NCBI GenBank assembly: GCA_009777535.1
Contig: WRLP01000006.1
Span: forward strand, 1 to 64,000
DNA length: 64,000 nt
Direction of reading: 5' to 3'
Source: Treponema sp.
GTDB lineage: Bacteria; Spirochaetota; Spirochaetia; Treponematales; Breznakiellaceae
Part shown: piece by piece, positions 40,803-49,899 of the stretch
Numbering within the stretch: the first letter of the stretch is position 1
How the letters are laid out: each line of letters starts with the position of its first letter
The notes under the pieces: generated by a model
Seen by the model: the letters and a program-made list of their open reading frames with translations, nothing else
Database searches by the model: none
Told to the model about the DNA's origin: nothing
Position numbers and translations under genes: made by a program

Positions 40803-40857
40803 CAATGCGCCTGCCGCTTGAACAAATTTTATTTTTTAATTATTATATCTATTGACC

Positions 40858-40939
40858 GGGGAGTTTCCAGAGCGGTCAAATGGGGCAGACTGTAAATCTG
40901 TTGGCTCAGCCTTCGAAGGTTCGAATCCTCCACTCCCCA
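40858..40939 (+). tRNA. tRNA-Tyr (anticodon GTA)
   Basis: GGGGAGT...ACTCCCC-A acceptor, anticodon arm CAGA-CTGTAAA-TCTG, long variable arm, T loop TTCGAAT; CCA not encoded. Confidence 0.93.
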
Positions 40940-40943
40940 AATT

Positions 40944-40974
40944 GCGACACGGTTAACACTGTGTCGTTTTTTTT
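40944..40974 (+). terminator. Rho-independent terminator after tRNA-Tyr (copy 1)
   Basis: CGACACGG-TTAACA-CTGTGTCG followed by T9. Confidence 0.85.
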
Positions 40975-41023
40975 TGCCCAGGCGATATAGGACTGAAACC
41001 CCGAATCCTCCACTCCCCAAATT

Positions 41024-41054
41024 GCGACACGGTTAACGCTGTGTCGTTTTTTTT
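41024..41054 (+). terminator. Rho-independent terminator (copy 2)
   Basis: CGACACGG-TTAACG-CTGTGTCG followed by T9. Confidence 0.85.
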
Positions 41055-41096
41055 TGCCCAGGCGGTAAAAGCGGCTATTTCGAAACCTTTTGTGCG

Positions 41097-41126
41097 TTGA
41101 CAATGATACAGAATACAAATTATCAT
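41097..41126 (+). promoter_or_regulatory. Putative promoter of MCP-REC gene
   Basis: TTGACA - 18 nt - TATCAT, RBS ggaggtgat before 41159. Confidence 0.5.
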
Positions 41127-41158
41127 AAGATAATCATGCTTTTACTATCGGAGGTGAT

Positions 41159-43621
41159 ATGAAATTAGTTGTAAAAATACCTTTACTTATAGGAATAGTT
41201 GTACTACTTACGGCGGTCAGCATTACAATCGCGGTAGATAATATTGTTTCAAAAAAAATGGAGGCTTCTACTTTTAACGAGCTTTCCAGCGAGGTTGCGG
41301 CAACTGTAAAGTTTTTGGAAAGCAGATTTGACGCGCAATTGATCCAGCTTTGGGAAATTGCCAATCGTGCCAGAACCCGAACTATGGACTGGGAAGGTGT
41401 TGTCCGCACGAACCTTTCGCCCGACGTATCCCGTATCGGTGTACTAGAACTTGGCCTGGTATTTCCAGATGGCACGACCCGCTATGTAACAGATGATACC
41501 ACAGCCCAGCTTGGAGACCGCGATTATATCATTCAGGCGTTCACGGGAAAAAGCGTGGTTTCTGATGTACTCTACAGCAGGGTAACAGGCCAGCCGGTTG
41601 TAATGCTCGCAGCGCCTGTTTTCAGAAATGATGAGCCGGGCGCACCCGTAATTGGAGTGCTAATAGCCCGCAAGAATTCGGATTTTATCGGCCAGACACT
41701 GGATGAAATAAATAAAAACAAAGCCGGCAATATTGCGTTCATTGTCAATCAGGAAGGCACCTATATGTCCCATCCCAACCAGCAACTGGTATCCGATACG
41801 GTCAACCCGATACAACAGGCGCAAAGTGATCCCTCCATGAAATCTCTTGGCGATATGCTCGCCGGTGCCCTGAAAGAAGAATCCGGCATCGTTTCCTATG
41901 AACACGACGGTGAAAGCATGATCGCCAGTTTCAGTAAAATTCCGGGTCATAACTGGACATTGTTTATGTCTATTAGAAGGAGTGAATTTCAAAAAAATAT
42001 TACCGATACCCGCAATATTATAATTCTAATTGGAGTGCTCTGCCTAATCGCCGGTATTATCATCGCGATATTTATCGGTAGAAGTATTGCAAAGCCCATA
42101 ATCAATGTAGCGGCGGTTTTGGAAAATATCGCACAGGGCGAAGGGGATCTAACTCATACCATTTCAATCAATACCAAAGACGAAATAGGCGACATGGCGC
42201 ATTACTTCAACATGACCATTGAAAAAATCAGAAATCTTGTTGGGGTAATAAAATACAAGGTAAATGCCCTTACAAATACCAGCTTTGAGCTTTCTTCCAA
42301 TATGGAAAAAACTTCAAAGGCGGTTGGGCGGATTTCGAGTAATTTTAAAAATATGCGGGACCTGGAAAACAAGCAGGAAACAGGAGCCGTAAAAGCCAAT
42401 AAAACCGTTGATGAAATAAAAGCGAATATTGATAAGCTCGGCAAATTGGTAGATGATCAGGCTGATAGTGTAAATACATCATCTTCATCTATTGAGGAAA
42501 TGACGGCTAATATTCAATCCGTTACCAGAACATTGGTTGAAAATATTAAAAATGTTGACGCCTTGACAGAAGCATCTGAAAATGGAAAAAACGGGCTCCA
42601 GACCGTCGCTGAAAAAATACTGGAAATTGCACGGGACTCCGAGGGACTTTTGGAAATCAACTCGGTAATGAATAACATCGCAAGCCAGACCAACCTGCTT
42701 TCAATGAATGCGGCAATCGAAGCGGCCCATGCCGGAGATGCCGGAAGGGGTTTTGCCGTAGTGGCCAATGAAATACGCAAGCTCGCAGAATCATCGGGGG
42801 AGCAATCCAAAACCACCGCGACGATGCTGAAAAAAATAAAGGCGTCGATAGACAGTATTACAAAATCTTCCAACGATGTACTTGCCCGTTTCGAAGCCAT
42901 AGACACAGGAGTTAAAACCGTCTCGGAGCAGGAACTAAATATCCGGAACGCCATGGAAGAACAAGAAGCCGGAGGAAGGCAAATACTGGAATCCATCGGC
43001 CGCCTTAAAGACATAACAGTATCAGTAAAAAAAGGCTCCGAAGACATGTCGGAATCGGGAGACATACTTATCACGGAAACCCATGAATTCATCAGCATCA
43101 GCAACCAGGTTGTAACCGGCATGAACGAGATAGTAAGCGGTGCGATGAACGAAATACAGATCGCCGTAAACAATGTAGACGAAATGAGTACGGAAAATAA
43201 CAAGAATTTTACGGATCTAAAACATGAAACGGAAAAATTCAAGGTTTCTACCGGTAAAGAAAAGAAAACCATTCTTGTAGTTGATGATGATACAAATTAT
43301 CTTGCAGCGATCAAGGATATGCTGGATAAAGATTATGAAGTTACTACAGCCAAATCTGGTAAAGATACCCTGATTCTTTTTTACAGCGGCCTTGTTCCCA
43401 ATTTGATTTTGCTGGATTTAACAGTGTTTGATACAGACGGAGCGGAAACATTTGAAAGGATAACATCCATAAGCAAACTGCATAATGTCCCCACCGCAAT
43501 TTTTGGTTCTTCACAGGAGTCAAAAAACAGGAGCAGCGCACTGTTGATGGGAGCGGTCGATTTTGGCAATAAGACGACCGGAAAGGCTGAACTGCTGGAA
43601 AAGATAAAAAAGCTGATATAA
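41159..43621 (+). CDS. Methyl-accepting chemotaxis protein with C-terminal response-regulator receiver domain
   Basis: Cache-type sensor, [15 protein letters not shown] hairpin [54 protein letters not shown]...[13 protein letters not shown]. Confidence 0.93.
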   Translation: MKLVVKIPLLIGIVVLLTAVSITIAVDNIVSKKMEASTFNELSSEVAATVKFLESRFDAQLIQLWEIANRARTRTMDWEGVVRTNLSPDVSRIGVLELGLVFPDGTTRYVTDDTTAQLGDRDYIIQAFTGKSVVSDVLYSRVTGQPVVMLAAPVFRNDEPGAPVIGVLIARKNSDFIGQTLDEINKNKAGNIAFIVNQEGTYMSHPNQQLVSDTVNPIQQAQSDPSMKSLGDMLAGALKEESGIVSYEHDGESMIASFSKIPGHNWTLFMSIRRSEFQKNITDTRNIIILIGVLCLIAGIIIAIFIGRSIAKPIINVAAVLENIAQGEGDLTHTISINTKDEIGDMAHYFNMTIEKIRNLVGVIKYKVNALTNTSFELSSNMEKTSKAVGRISSNFKNMRDLENKQETGAVKANKTVDEIKANIDKLGKLVDDQADSVNTSSSSIEEMTANIQSVTRTLVENIKNVDALTEASENGKNGLQTVAEKILEIARDSEGLLEINSVMNNIASQTNLLSMNAAIEAAHAGDAGRGFAVVANEIRKLAESSGEQSKTTATMLKKIKASIDSITKSSNDVLARFEAIDTGVKTVSEQELNIRNAMEEQEAGGRQILESIGRLKDITVSVKKGSEDMSESGDILITETHEFISISNQVVTGMNEIVSGAMNEIQIAVNNVDEMSTENNKNFTDLKHETEKFKVSTGKEKKTILVVDDDTNYLAAIKDMLDKDYEVTTAKSGKDTLILFYSGLVPNLILLDLTVFDTDGAETFERITSISKLHNVPTAIFGSSQESKNRSSALLMGAVDFGNKTTGKAELLEKIKKLI

Positions 43622-43646
43622 CGAACCTGGATATTCGTTATTTTTT
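43620..43646 (+). terminator. Hairpin terminator after MCP-REC gene
   Basis: AACGAA-CCTGGATA-TTCGTT followed by ATTTTTT. Confidence 0.55.
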
Positions 43647-44239
43647 CAATTTAACTCTGCTTCTTCTCCGGCCTCGATTATCAGACGGTTGGGCCCCTCG
43701 AACTGCTCCGCCAGGGATCTGTCGAACAACTCTCCGGGTTTAAGATGAACCGGTACATTGTGCCTTGCGCCGATGAGCTTTGCGCACTCGGCGGCTTCCG
43801 CCAGACCCATGTTGTAGAAACCGTCGCAGCACAAGAAAGCGTAATCCAGCTTTTTCGCGGCGAAACTTGCCATCTGCGCCGTCTTATTGGTATCCGTGCT
43901 GAAATACAGCTTTAGCCCGTCAATAGTAATAATGAACCCTACACATTGATCCGGCGGGTGATTTTTGTTATTGGCTTCCACCGCTTCTATTTCGAGCCCT
44001 TTCAGCGTGAAGGTGTTGTGTTTTCCGTTTGCGAGTGCCTCAACATTGGTTATCACAGTACAGCCCGGTTTTTGGGTGATAAGGTTTATCTGATTGTGGT
44101 CTTCATGCTGGTGGGAAACCAGGATAATATCGGCCGGCAAATCATAGCCTTTGCCGGCGTATGGGTCGAGAAAAACCACGGTTCCGGCGTTGGAAGTCAA
44201 CCGGAAACTTGCATGTCCCTGATACAATAGCTTTGGCAT
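43646..44239 (-). CDS. MBL-fold metal-dependent hydrolase
   Basis: LLYQGHASFRLTSNAGTVVFLDPYAGKGYDLPADIILVSHQHEDHNQ. Confidence 0.87.
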   Translation of the reverse strand: MPKLLYQGHASFRLTSNAGTVVFLDPYAGKGYDLPADIILVSHQHEDHNQINLITQKPGCTVITNVEALANGKHNTFTLKGLEIEAVEANNKNHPPDQCVGFIITIDGLKLYFSTDTNKTAQMASFAAKKLDYAFLCCDGFYNMGLAEAAECAKLIGARHNVPVHLKPGELFDRSLAEQFEGPNRLIIEAGEEAELN

Positions 44240-44384
44240 CTTTGTTCCTCCTTTGGATATGTTCGCAGCAGCATTAGATGACTTACAACATCAATATATT
44301 AAAAAAAAGAAAAACCAACAAGGCCGCCAAAGACAGAATTTTTACACCTTGGCTTTTACTTTGTACGATAAGGAATTTATAAAA

Positions 44385-44402
44385 ATCGTCCAATCGGACG
44401 AT
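44385..44402. promoter_or_regulatory. 18-bp palindrome, putative operator (site A)
   Basis: ATCGTCC-AATC-GGACGAT, 52 nt before lipoprotein start; near-identical to 49847-49864. Confidence 0.65.
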
Positions 44403-44454
44403 GTGAAAATCCTCTCTTTTAAGATAAATATTTCTTAGATAAGGAGAGAATTTT

Positions 44455-46116
44455 ATGAAAACAAAAGAGAAATCAATGGGAATGGCGGCCATACTTGCGG
44501 CCGCAGTTCTTTTGTTTATTTTCACCGGCTGTGAAAACCCTGCAGGATCGGGAAGCGGCACGATAACGGAAACCTTACGGTATAGTACCGTGCAGTACCG
44601 GGGCGCAGGTACTGCCTCTGGAGGCGGTTACACGCTTATATACTCCGCCCATGATACAGACAGCGATCTCTATTACTATGTCTATTTGCTTGGCCATATT
44701 GATAGAGTGCCTGTTGCTTACCGGCAGGCGGTAATTTGGGACGGGGTTACGCCGGTAACCATAGGCTATTCCAGCGAGGTTACCAACGAATACACCATCA
44801 CCGAAGGTGTTGAAAGAGCTACCCAGTACAGTTTTACCAGCAATGATACCCATGGATGGAAGGTAGGAACCGAGTTAGGTATTAAGGGGAAGGTATTTTC
44901 AGCAAAAATATCAGCCGAGGTTTCAGGGCAATATAGCAGGGAAGAGATGAATGGCCGCTCTATGACTAATACTTATGAAACAGCAGTATCAAAAGGAAAT
45001 AGCACTACTGATTCTATAGAGGTAACCATAGGCAATAATAATCAGCCTGCCGGAAAATACCGCTACTCCTTATTCTGTACAACCGATGTCTACTATGTGC
45101 TTATAACGGATAGCGGAAAAACCGAAGTTGAAGATAACTATATTGCTGTATGCGCGCGCCCTGCATCATATGCCTGGGGAATTGACTATGAACCGAATCT
45201 TGGTGGAAGTTTCGGAAAAACGGCGCCGGGCGATTTGTTTCAATTCCCCAATTTGGATCTTGCCGCCCTGCCGGATCCGCTGGACGAGTTCGAAGAAGAA
45301 ATGATTCCACAGCTTCCCTTGGTTGCTACTCCCTCTGCAACGCTTACGTCTGGGATCTACATCGGAACGCAGTATGTAAAGCTTTCCTGCGCAGAACCGG
45401 GAGCGGTAATTTTCTACACCCTTAACGGTAATAACCCCACAGAAGACAGCACAAGATACTTTGACGGGTATGACATTACCATATCCGAGAACACTACTAT
45501 AAGGGCCATTGCCGTAAAATCCGGTATGACCGACAGTCTGATAATGACCGAGTCGTATACCATTACCGAGGCGGTCAATTATGTTAAAAATATTTATTTT
45601 GGTTACAGCAGCAATAAAACCAATGCCCTCTCAAATTTACGTGCACAAAGTTCGGAGAGTATGGTTATTATTGAAAAAGATCTGAATACAGGTGTCGGAG
45701 GGGACTACATCTATATGGGGTATACCACAACGATTAATGCCAAAGAAGCCATACGGGGCTTAGCGCTTACATACGGGAAAAATATTCTCGATTCGTTTAA
45801 TCATGACTTGGAAAGAGATTATGGTAATGGATTCGGATACAATAGAATTGCCAATAGCCCCGATTTGAACAAGGGCGCAGGCGGTAATTATATATGGCTT
45901 AACGAGACAAGAGACAGCGGCCAGGGAGTACCGATAAGAAACCTGTTCGTGCAATTGAAGACCGATGATATGAGCGTTATAAGCGAGGCTGGCTGGAATC
46001 GGGTGGAGATGGCATTGTATAATGATGATGATCCCGATGGAAGCTGGTATGGCTCTGACCCCGATTTAAATAAAGGGTGCACCAACAGGGAAATTTACCT
46101 ATGGATGCAAAGATAA
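44455..46116 (+). CDS. Lipoprotein: N-terminal beta-rich region, CHB_HEX_C-like domain, C-terminal MABP/beta-prism-like repeats
   Basis: Lipobox LFIFTGC; PGAVIFYTLNGNNPTEDSTRYFDG...TIRAIAVKSGM; three DLN[TK]G..G..YI[YW][ML] type motifs. Confidence 0.7.
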   Translation: MKTKEKSMGMAAILAAAVLLFIFTGCENPAGSGSGTITETLRYSTVQYRGAGTASGGGYTLIYSAHDTDSDLYYYVYLLGHIDRVPVAYRQAVIWDGVTPVTIGYSSEVTNEYTITEGVERATQYSFTSNDTHGWKVGTELGIKGKVFSAKISAEVSGQYSREEMNGRSMTNTYETAVSKGNSTTDSIEVTIGNNNQPAGKYRYSLFCTTDVYYVLITDSGKTEVEDNYIAVCARPASYAWGIDYEPNLGGSFGKTAPGDLFQFPNLDLAALPDPLDEFEEEMIPQLPLVATPSATLTSGIYIGTQYVKLSCAEPGAVIFYTLNGNNPTEDSTRYFDGYDITISENTTIRAIAVKSGMTDSLIMTESYTITEAVNYVKNIYFGYSSNKTNALSNLRAQSSESMVIIEKDLNTGVGGDYIYMGYTTTINAKEAIRGLALTYGKNILDSFNHDLERDYGNGFGYNRIANSPDLNKGAGGNYIWLNETRDSGQGVPIRNLFVQLKTDDMSVISEAGWNRVEMALYNDDDPDGSWYGSDPDLNKGCTNREIYLWMQR

Positions 46117-46156
46117 TCCAATTCCCTGGCAGGGCGGTGTATGCTATCATTAAAAA

Positions 46157-48619
46157 ATGACGCATGGTACCGCCCTGCCCTATTATTCGGATCGTCTTAA
46201 ACAGAAACTGAATCTGCTCGCAGCTTCACCGACAGCTCTTGTCGAAGCGCCCTCCGGTTATGGCAAGACCACCGCTGTTAGGGAATACCTGGAAAAAAAC
46301 TTTCCGCAAAGCCTGAACATTTACTGGCTTACCGCCGTAGATGAGGCGCCCACCGCCCTTTACCGGAGGTTTTGCGCTGAAATAGAGAAGATCGACAGAA
46401 ACGCAGGGGAACGCCTTTTGAAAATTGGAATTCCGAACGCTTTCACCATAGGGGAAACCTGCGAAATACTCCGGTCCATTGAATGCAATTATGAAACCTG
46501 GCTTGTTATCGACAACTTTCAGTTTTTTTGCAATACCCTTCAGCCGGCGTTTTTTGACGCTCTCTTAGAGCACGGCGGCAAGGCACTACATATTGTCATT
46601 ATCACCCAGATGCTGGGACGCGATTTTACTTCGTCAATTGCATCGGCAACTGCTGGCCGCCGGTTCCTGCATATAACAGCTTTAGATCTTCAGCTCAAAG
46701 CCGCTGATATTCAGCATTACTACAGCAAGGCCGGTGTGGAAATTGGTGCTGTGCAGGCGCAGAAAGTTTTTGATTTTACCAACGGCTGGGCAATAGCCGT
46801 ATACCTGCAGCTAGGCATTTTTCAGGAAACGGGAGCTTTTTCCGACACGGCAGTCCTCGACCTGATGGAACGCCTGATCTGGGATAAGCTGACGGAAAAG
46901 CAGCAGGATTTTTTTCTGATTATATCGCCCTTTGAAACTGTAACGGCCAGACAGATCTGCACTTTATTAAGCTGCGATGTTCTGCCCGAGTATGCCCTCA
47001 CCTGTTTATCAGGTCCCTTTATCCGCTATGATGCAGCCGAGCGACGTTATGAACCGCACAGCATTTTCCATGAATTAATACTAAAAAAGCGCAACGAACG
47101 AGGTATGGCCTTTGAGCGTGATCTCCTGCTGTGTGCAGGAGACCTTTGCCGCAGCGAAGGCAGAACAGCGGAAGCGGTCAGCTTTTACAGCCAGGCAAAG
47201 GATTACGAACGTCTTCTTTCCCTGGATTTTTCCCACCTCATTTATGAGGAAATAGGCAACAAGACATTTTTTGACATCGCTCTGGACATAACGCATAACA
47301 TTCCCATCGAAACCAGACGCAAATATCCTCTTTCCATGCTGCGCACGGCATGGGCGGTTAAGTCATCGGGTAAGGAAAAAGAGTTTGGCGATATAATGAA
47401 AGAGATTGACGGTCAGCTAGACGAAACAGGGCTATTACGTGCCGAGTGGCTGCTGTTATCCGCATATCTTTATTATCCCCATTTAGACAAGATGCTTTCG
47501 GCTGTGAAAAAGGCGGCGCCGCTGTTTGGCGAAACATGCTCGCAGGTGATCCTGCCCGAGGCGCCCTGGGCTTTCGGCGACTTCTTTCAGATGTCGCAAT
47601 TCCACAAAACAGCGGGAGAAGCCGACAGAGAAGCTGATCTGCTTGAGGCATTTATTGACATTTATTCCCCGTTGACGAATGGCCATGGCAATGGAGCGGA
47701 TGCTCTGTTCCGCACAGAGCTTGCCATCTTACGCAGCGATATAGAAAAAACTGAGATACAAGCCCATAAGGCGATGTATGCAGCAGAGAACAAGCGGCAG
47801 AGCATTATCCAGTTAGGCGCCGCTATGACGCTGGCTCATGTAGCAATGCTAAAACTTGATACAAAGGGCTGGCAATACGCAGTAGATTCACTGGAACGGG
47901 CAGCCGCTAATGCAAAGGAGAATATCTCACTTATCAGAACAATAACAGAGATAGTCCGCAGTACGCTCCTTGCGGAGCTTCGTGTATTCGATCATATCGC
48001 CGATTGGATAAAAAACTATGATCTATCAGGCAGACAAATGCTTGATTCCATGGCTATTAATGCATGGCATGTACACAGCCTGTACTTGCTGGATCAGAGT
48101 GAGATCACAAGGTTTATCGGCGCTTATGAGGCTGTACCAAAGGAGTACTGGAAAAAATCCGCATGGAATGATTTCATTCTTTCTTTTCATCTTGGTCTTG
48201 GTTATGCTCATGCGGGTAAAAGAGAGAAAGCGGCCGCCTTGTTTGAACACGCGGCTAAGGTAGCACTGCCCGATGGATTTTTCAGTTATTTTGCCGTTTT
48301 CTCACAGTTTTTCCCTGAGTTGATTGAAGGGATGATTGAAAAAAAGTTTTCTGAATATCTGCCTTATTTTAACGAATATAAAACACAATTTGTTTCCGGC
48401 CTGGATACACTGCATAAAAACACCCTTGCCCGGGATTTGCCCGCCGGCCTTACAGAGCGTGAACACGAGGTCGCATTGCTTGCCACTCAAGGCTTGCACA
48501 ACAATGAAATAGCGTCGAAGCTCTTTGTCTCCGAAAGCACCGTGCGCACACACTTGCGCACGATTTTTCAAAAACTGGACATTGACCGGCGGGCAAAGCT
48601 GGCGGAGAAACTGAAATGA
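46157..48619 (+). CDS. LuxR-family transcriptional regulator, MalT-like with N-terminal P-loop NTPase
   Basis: ALVEAPSGYGKTTAVREYL Walker A; C-term LTEREHEVALLATQGLHNNEIASKLFVSESTVRTHLRTIFQKLDIDRRAKL. Confidence 0.93.
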   Translation: MTHGTALPYYSDRLKQKLNLLAASPTALVEAPSGYGKTTAVREYLEKNFPQSLNIYWLTAVDEAPTALYRRFCAEIEKIDRNAGERLLKIGIPNAFTIGETCEILRSIECNYETWLVIDNFQFFCNTLQPAFFDALLEHGGKALHIVIITQMLGRDFTSSIASATAGRRFLHITALDLQLKAADIQHYYSKAGVEIGAVQAQKVFDFTNGWAIAVYLQLGIFQETGAFSDTAVLDLMERLIWDKLTEKQQDFFLIISPFETVTARQICTLLSCDVLPEYALTCLSGPFIRYDAAERRYEPHSIFHELILKKRNERGMAFERDLLLCAGDLCRSEGRTAEAVSFYSQAKDYERLLSLDFSHLIYEEIGNKTFFDIALDITHNIPIETRRKYPLSMLRTAWAVKSSGKEKEFGDIMKEIDGQLDETGLLRAEWLLLSAYLYYPHLDKMLSAVKKAAPLFGETCSQVILPEAPWAFGDFFQMSQFHKTAGEADREADLLEAFIDIYSPLTNGHGNGADALFRTELAILRSDIEKTEIQAHKAMYAAENKRQSIIQLGAAMTLAHVAMLKLDTKGWQYAVDSLERAAANAKENISLIRTITEIVRSTLLAELRVFDHIADWIKNYDLSGRQMLDSMAINAWHVHSLYLLDQSEITRFIGAYEAVPKEYWKKSAWNDFILSFHLGLGYAHAGKREKAAALFEHAAKVALPDGFFSYFAVFSQFFPELIEGMIEKKFSEYLPYFNEYKTQFVSGLDTLHKNTLARDLPAGLTEREHEVALLATQGLHNNEIASKLFVSESTVRTHLRTIFQKLDIDRRAKLAEKLK

Positions 48620-48640
48620 GGAAAGGTGCCCACTTGACCC

Positions 48641-48715
48641 TGCGGAGAATAAGTGGCATAATCTCCGCATAAATTGCGGAGATTATGAGGTATAATCTCC
48701 GCAATTTATGCGGAG
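48641..48715. promoter_or_regulatory. Alternating inverted-repeat array upstream of fic gene (putative multi-site operator)
   Basis: TGCGGAGAATAA / ATAATCTCCGCA / TGCGGAGATTAT / ATAATCTCCGCA / TGCGGAG in alternating orientation ending 6 nt before ATG. Confidence 0.7.
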
Positions 48716-48721
48716 GTTTAA

Positions 48722-49819
48722 ATGAGAAAGTATATCTGGCACAATAAAAAATACCCCCGTTTTACCTGGGAAAAGGAAAAAATCCTCGGTTTATTGACAC
48801 ATATAGCTGTATTACAGGGCAAGCTCCTGGGCAAAATGCTGCAACTCGGATTTGGTTTGCAGCAGGAATCGATGATGAACGCCCTTACCGAGGAAATAAC
48901 GAAATCAAGTGAAATTGAGGGTGAAATACTCAATTCCGAGCAGGTGCGTTCGTCGCTTGCCAGGCATCTAGATATCAATCTGACAAAAGAAACCGCTTCA
49001 ACCCATCATATAGATGGAATGGTGGAAACAATGATGGACGCTGTAAGGAATTTCAAACAGCCCCTGACAAAAGCTCGTTTGTTTGGGTGGCATGCGTCGT
49101 TATTTCCGACAGGATACAGTGGTATGAACCGGATTCGCACCGGTAAATTCCGTGACGGAGAAATGCAGGTCGTGTCAATCAAAGGAGGACACGACATTGT
49201 ACATTATCAGGCGCCTCCGTCGGAAAAAGTGCCTGCACAAATGACGGATTTCCTTAAATGGCTTAACAAAGACGGCAGTGAAAACCCTCTTTTAAAAGCC
49301 GCAATCGCTCATCTTTGGTTTGTCATTATCCACCCATTCGATGACGGCAATGGGCGCATAACACGTATAATCACAGAGATGCTTCTTGCCCGCTGTGAAA
49401 ATACTCATCTTCGTTTTTATTCCATGTCGGCGCAAATTCAAAAGGAAAAGAAGGAGTATTACCGCGTTCTGGAACAGGTAACAACCGGCAGCCTGGATAT
49501 TACTCCATGGTTACAGTGGTTTTTTGGCTGCCTTGGCAAAAGTATAAAAGCAAGCGATAAAACTACAGGTAATGTACTGAAAAAGGCGGATTTCTGGCAG
49601 AAAAATGCCTTAGAAATTACAAATACAATTCAGAGGGATATTATAAACCGCCTGTTTGACGGCTTCGAGGGCAATCTGACTTCCGGTAAAGCGGCGAAAA
49701 TTTTCAAGGTTTCACAGGATACTTCCGCACGGCTCCTCAAAGACCTTGTTGACAGGGGCTTCCTGCAAGTTCAGGGCGGCGGACGAAGTACACATTATAC
49801 GCTGACTGACGGTTTTTAG
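48722..49819 (+). CDS. Fic family protein (DUF4172-like N-terminus, Fic core, C-terminal wHTH)
   Basis: Core HPFDDGNGRITR; inhibitory-type motif SSEIEGE; C-term GKAAKIFKVSQDTSARLLKDLVDRGFLQVQG. Confidence 0.95.
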   Translation: MRKYIWHNKKYPRFTWEKEKILGLLTHIAVLQGKLLGKMLQLGFGLQQESMMNALTEEITKSSEIEGEILNSEQVRSSLARHLDINLTKETASTHHIDGMVETMMDAVRNFKQPLTKARLFGWHASLFPTGYSGMNRIRTGKFRDGEMQVVSIKGGHDIVHYQAPPSEKVPAQMTDFLKWLNKDGSENPLLKAAIAHLWFVIIHPFDDGNGRITRIITEMLLARCENTHLRFYSMSAQIQKEKKEYYRVLEQVTTGSLDITPWLQWFFGCLGKSIKASDKTTGNVLKKADFWQKNALEITNTIQRDIINRLFDGFEGNLTSGKAAKIFKVSQDTSARLLKDLVDRGFLQVQGGGRSTHYTLTDGF

Positions 49820-49846
49820 CTCTTAAATCTGCATTTCTTAAAAAAT

Positions 49847-49864
49847 ATCGTCCATTCGGACGAT
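49847..49864. promoter_or_regulatory. 18-bp palindrome, putative operator (site B)
   Basis: ATCGTCC-ATTC-GGACGAT, 35 nt before start of 49900 lipoprotein. Confidence 0.65.
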
Positions 49865-49899
49865 ACAGCCGCTTTTTTACCCATGTTATTCTTGTGTAA

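Larger units (their letters stand above)
40922..41064 (+). repeat. Tandem duplication of tRNA-Tyr 3' end plus terminator (unit 63 nt, offset 80)
   Basis: CGAATCCTCCACTCCCCAAATTGCGACACGGTTAAC[A/G]CTGTGTCGTTTTTTTTTGCCCAGGCG at 40922-40984 and 41002-41064, one difference. Confidence 0.95.

Noticed and set aside
40858-41064. Integrated prophage or genomic island at tRNA-Tyr
   Set aside because: Only 17 nt separate the two 3'-end copies and there is no integrase gene in the window; kept only as a possible att scar.
40829-41118. Two minus-strand ORFs (63 and 70 aa) with repeated 'RLGKKKRHSVNRVAIWGVED' peptides
   Set aside because: They are antisense translations of the duplicated tRNA 3' end and terminator, not genes.
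42514-43272. Long antisense ORF (252 aa) opposite the MCP, with similar antisense ORFs at 58226-58585 and 60580-61167
   Set aside because: Shared antisense open frames come from the conserved MCP signalling-domain codon pattern; no signal peptide, motif or RBS support.
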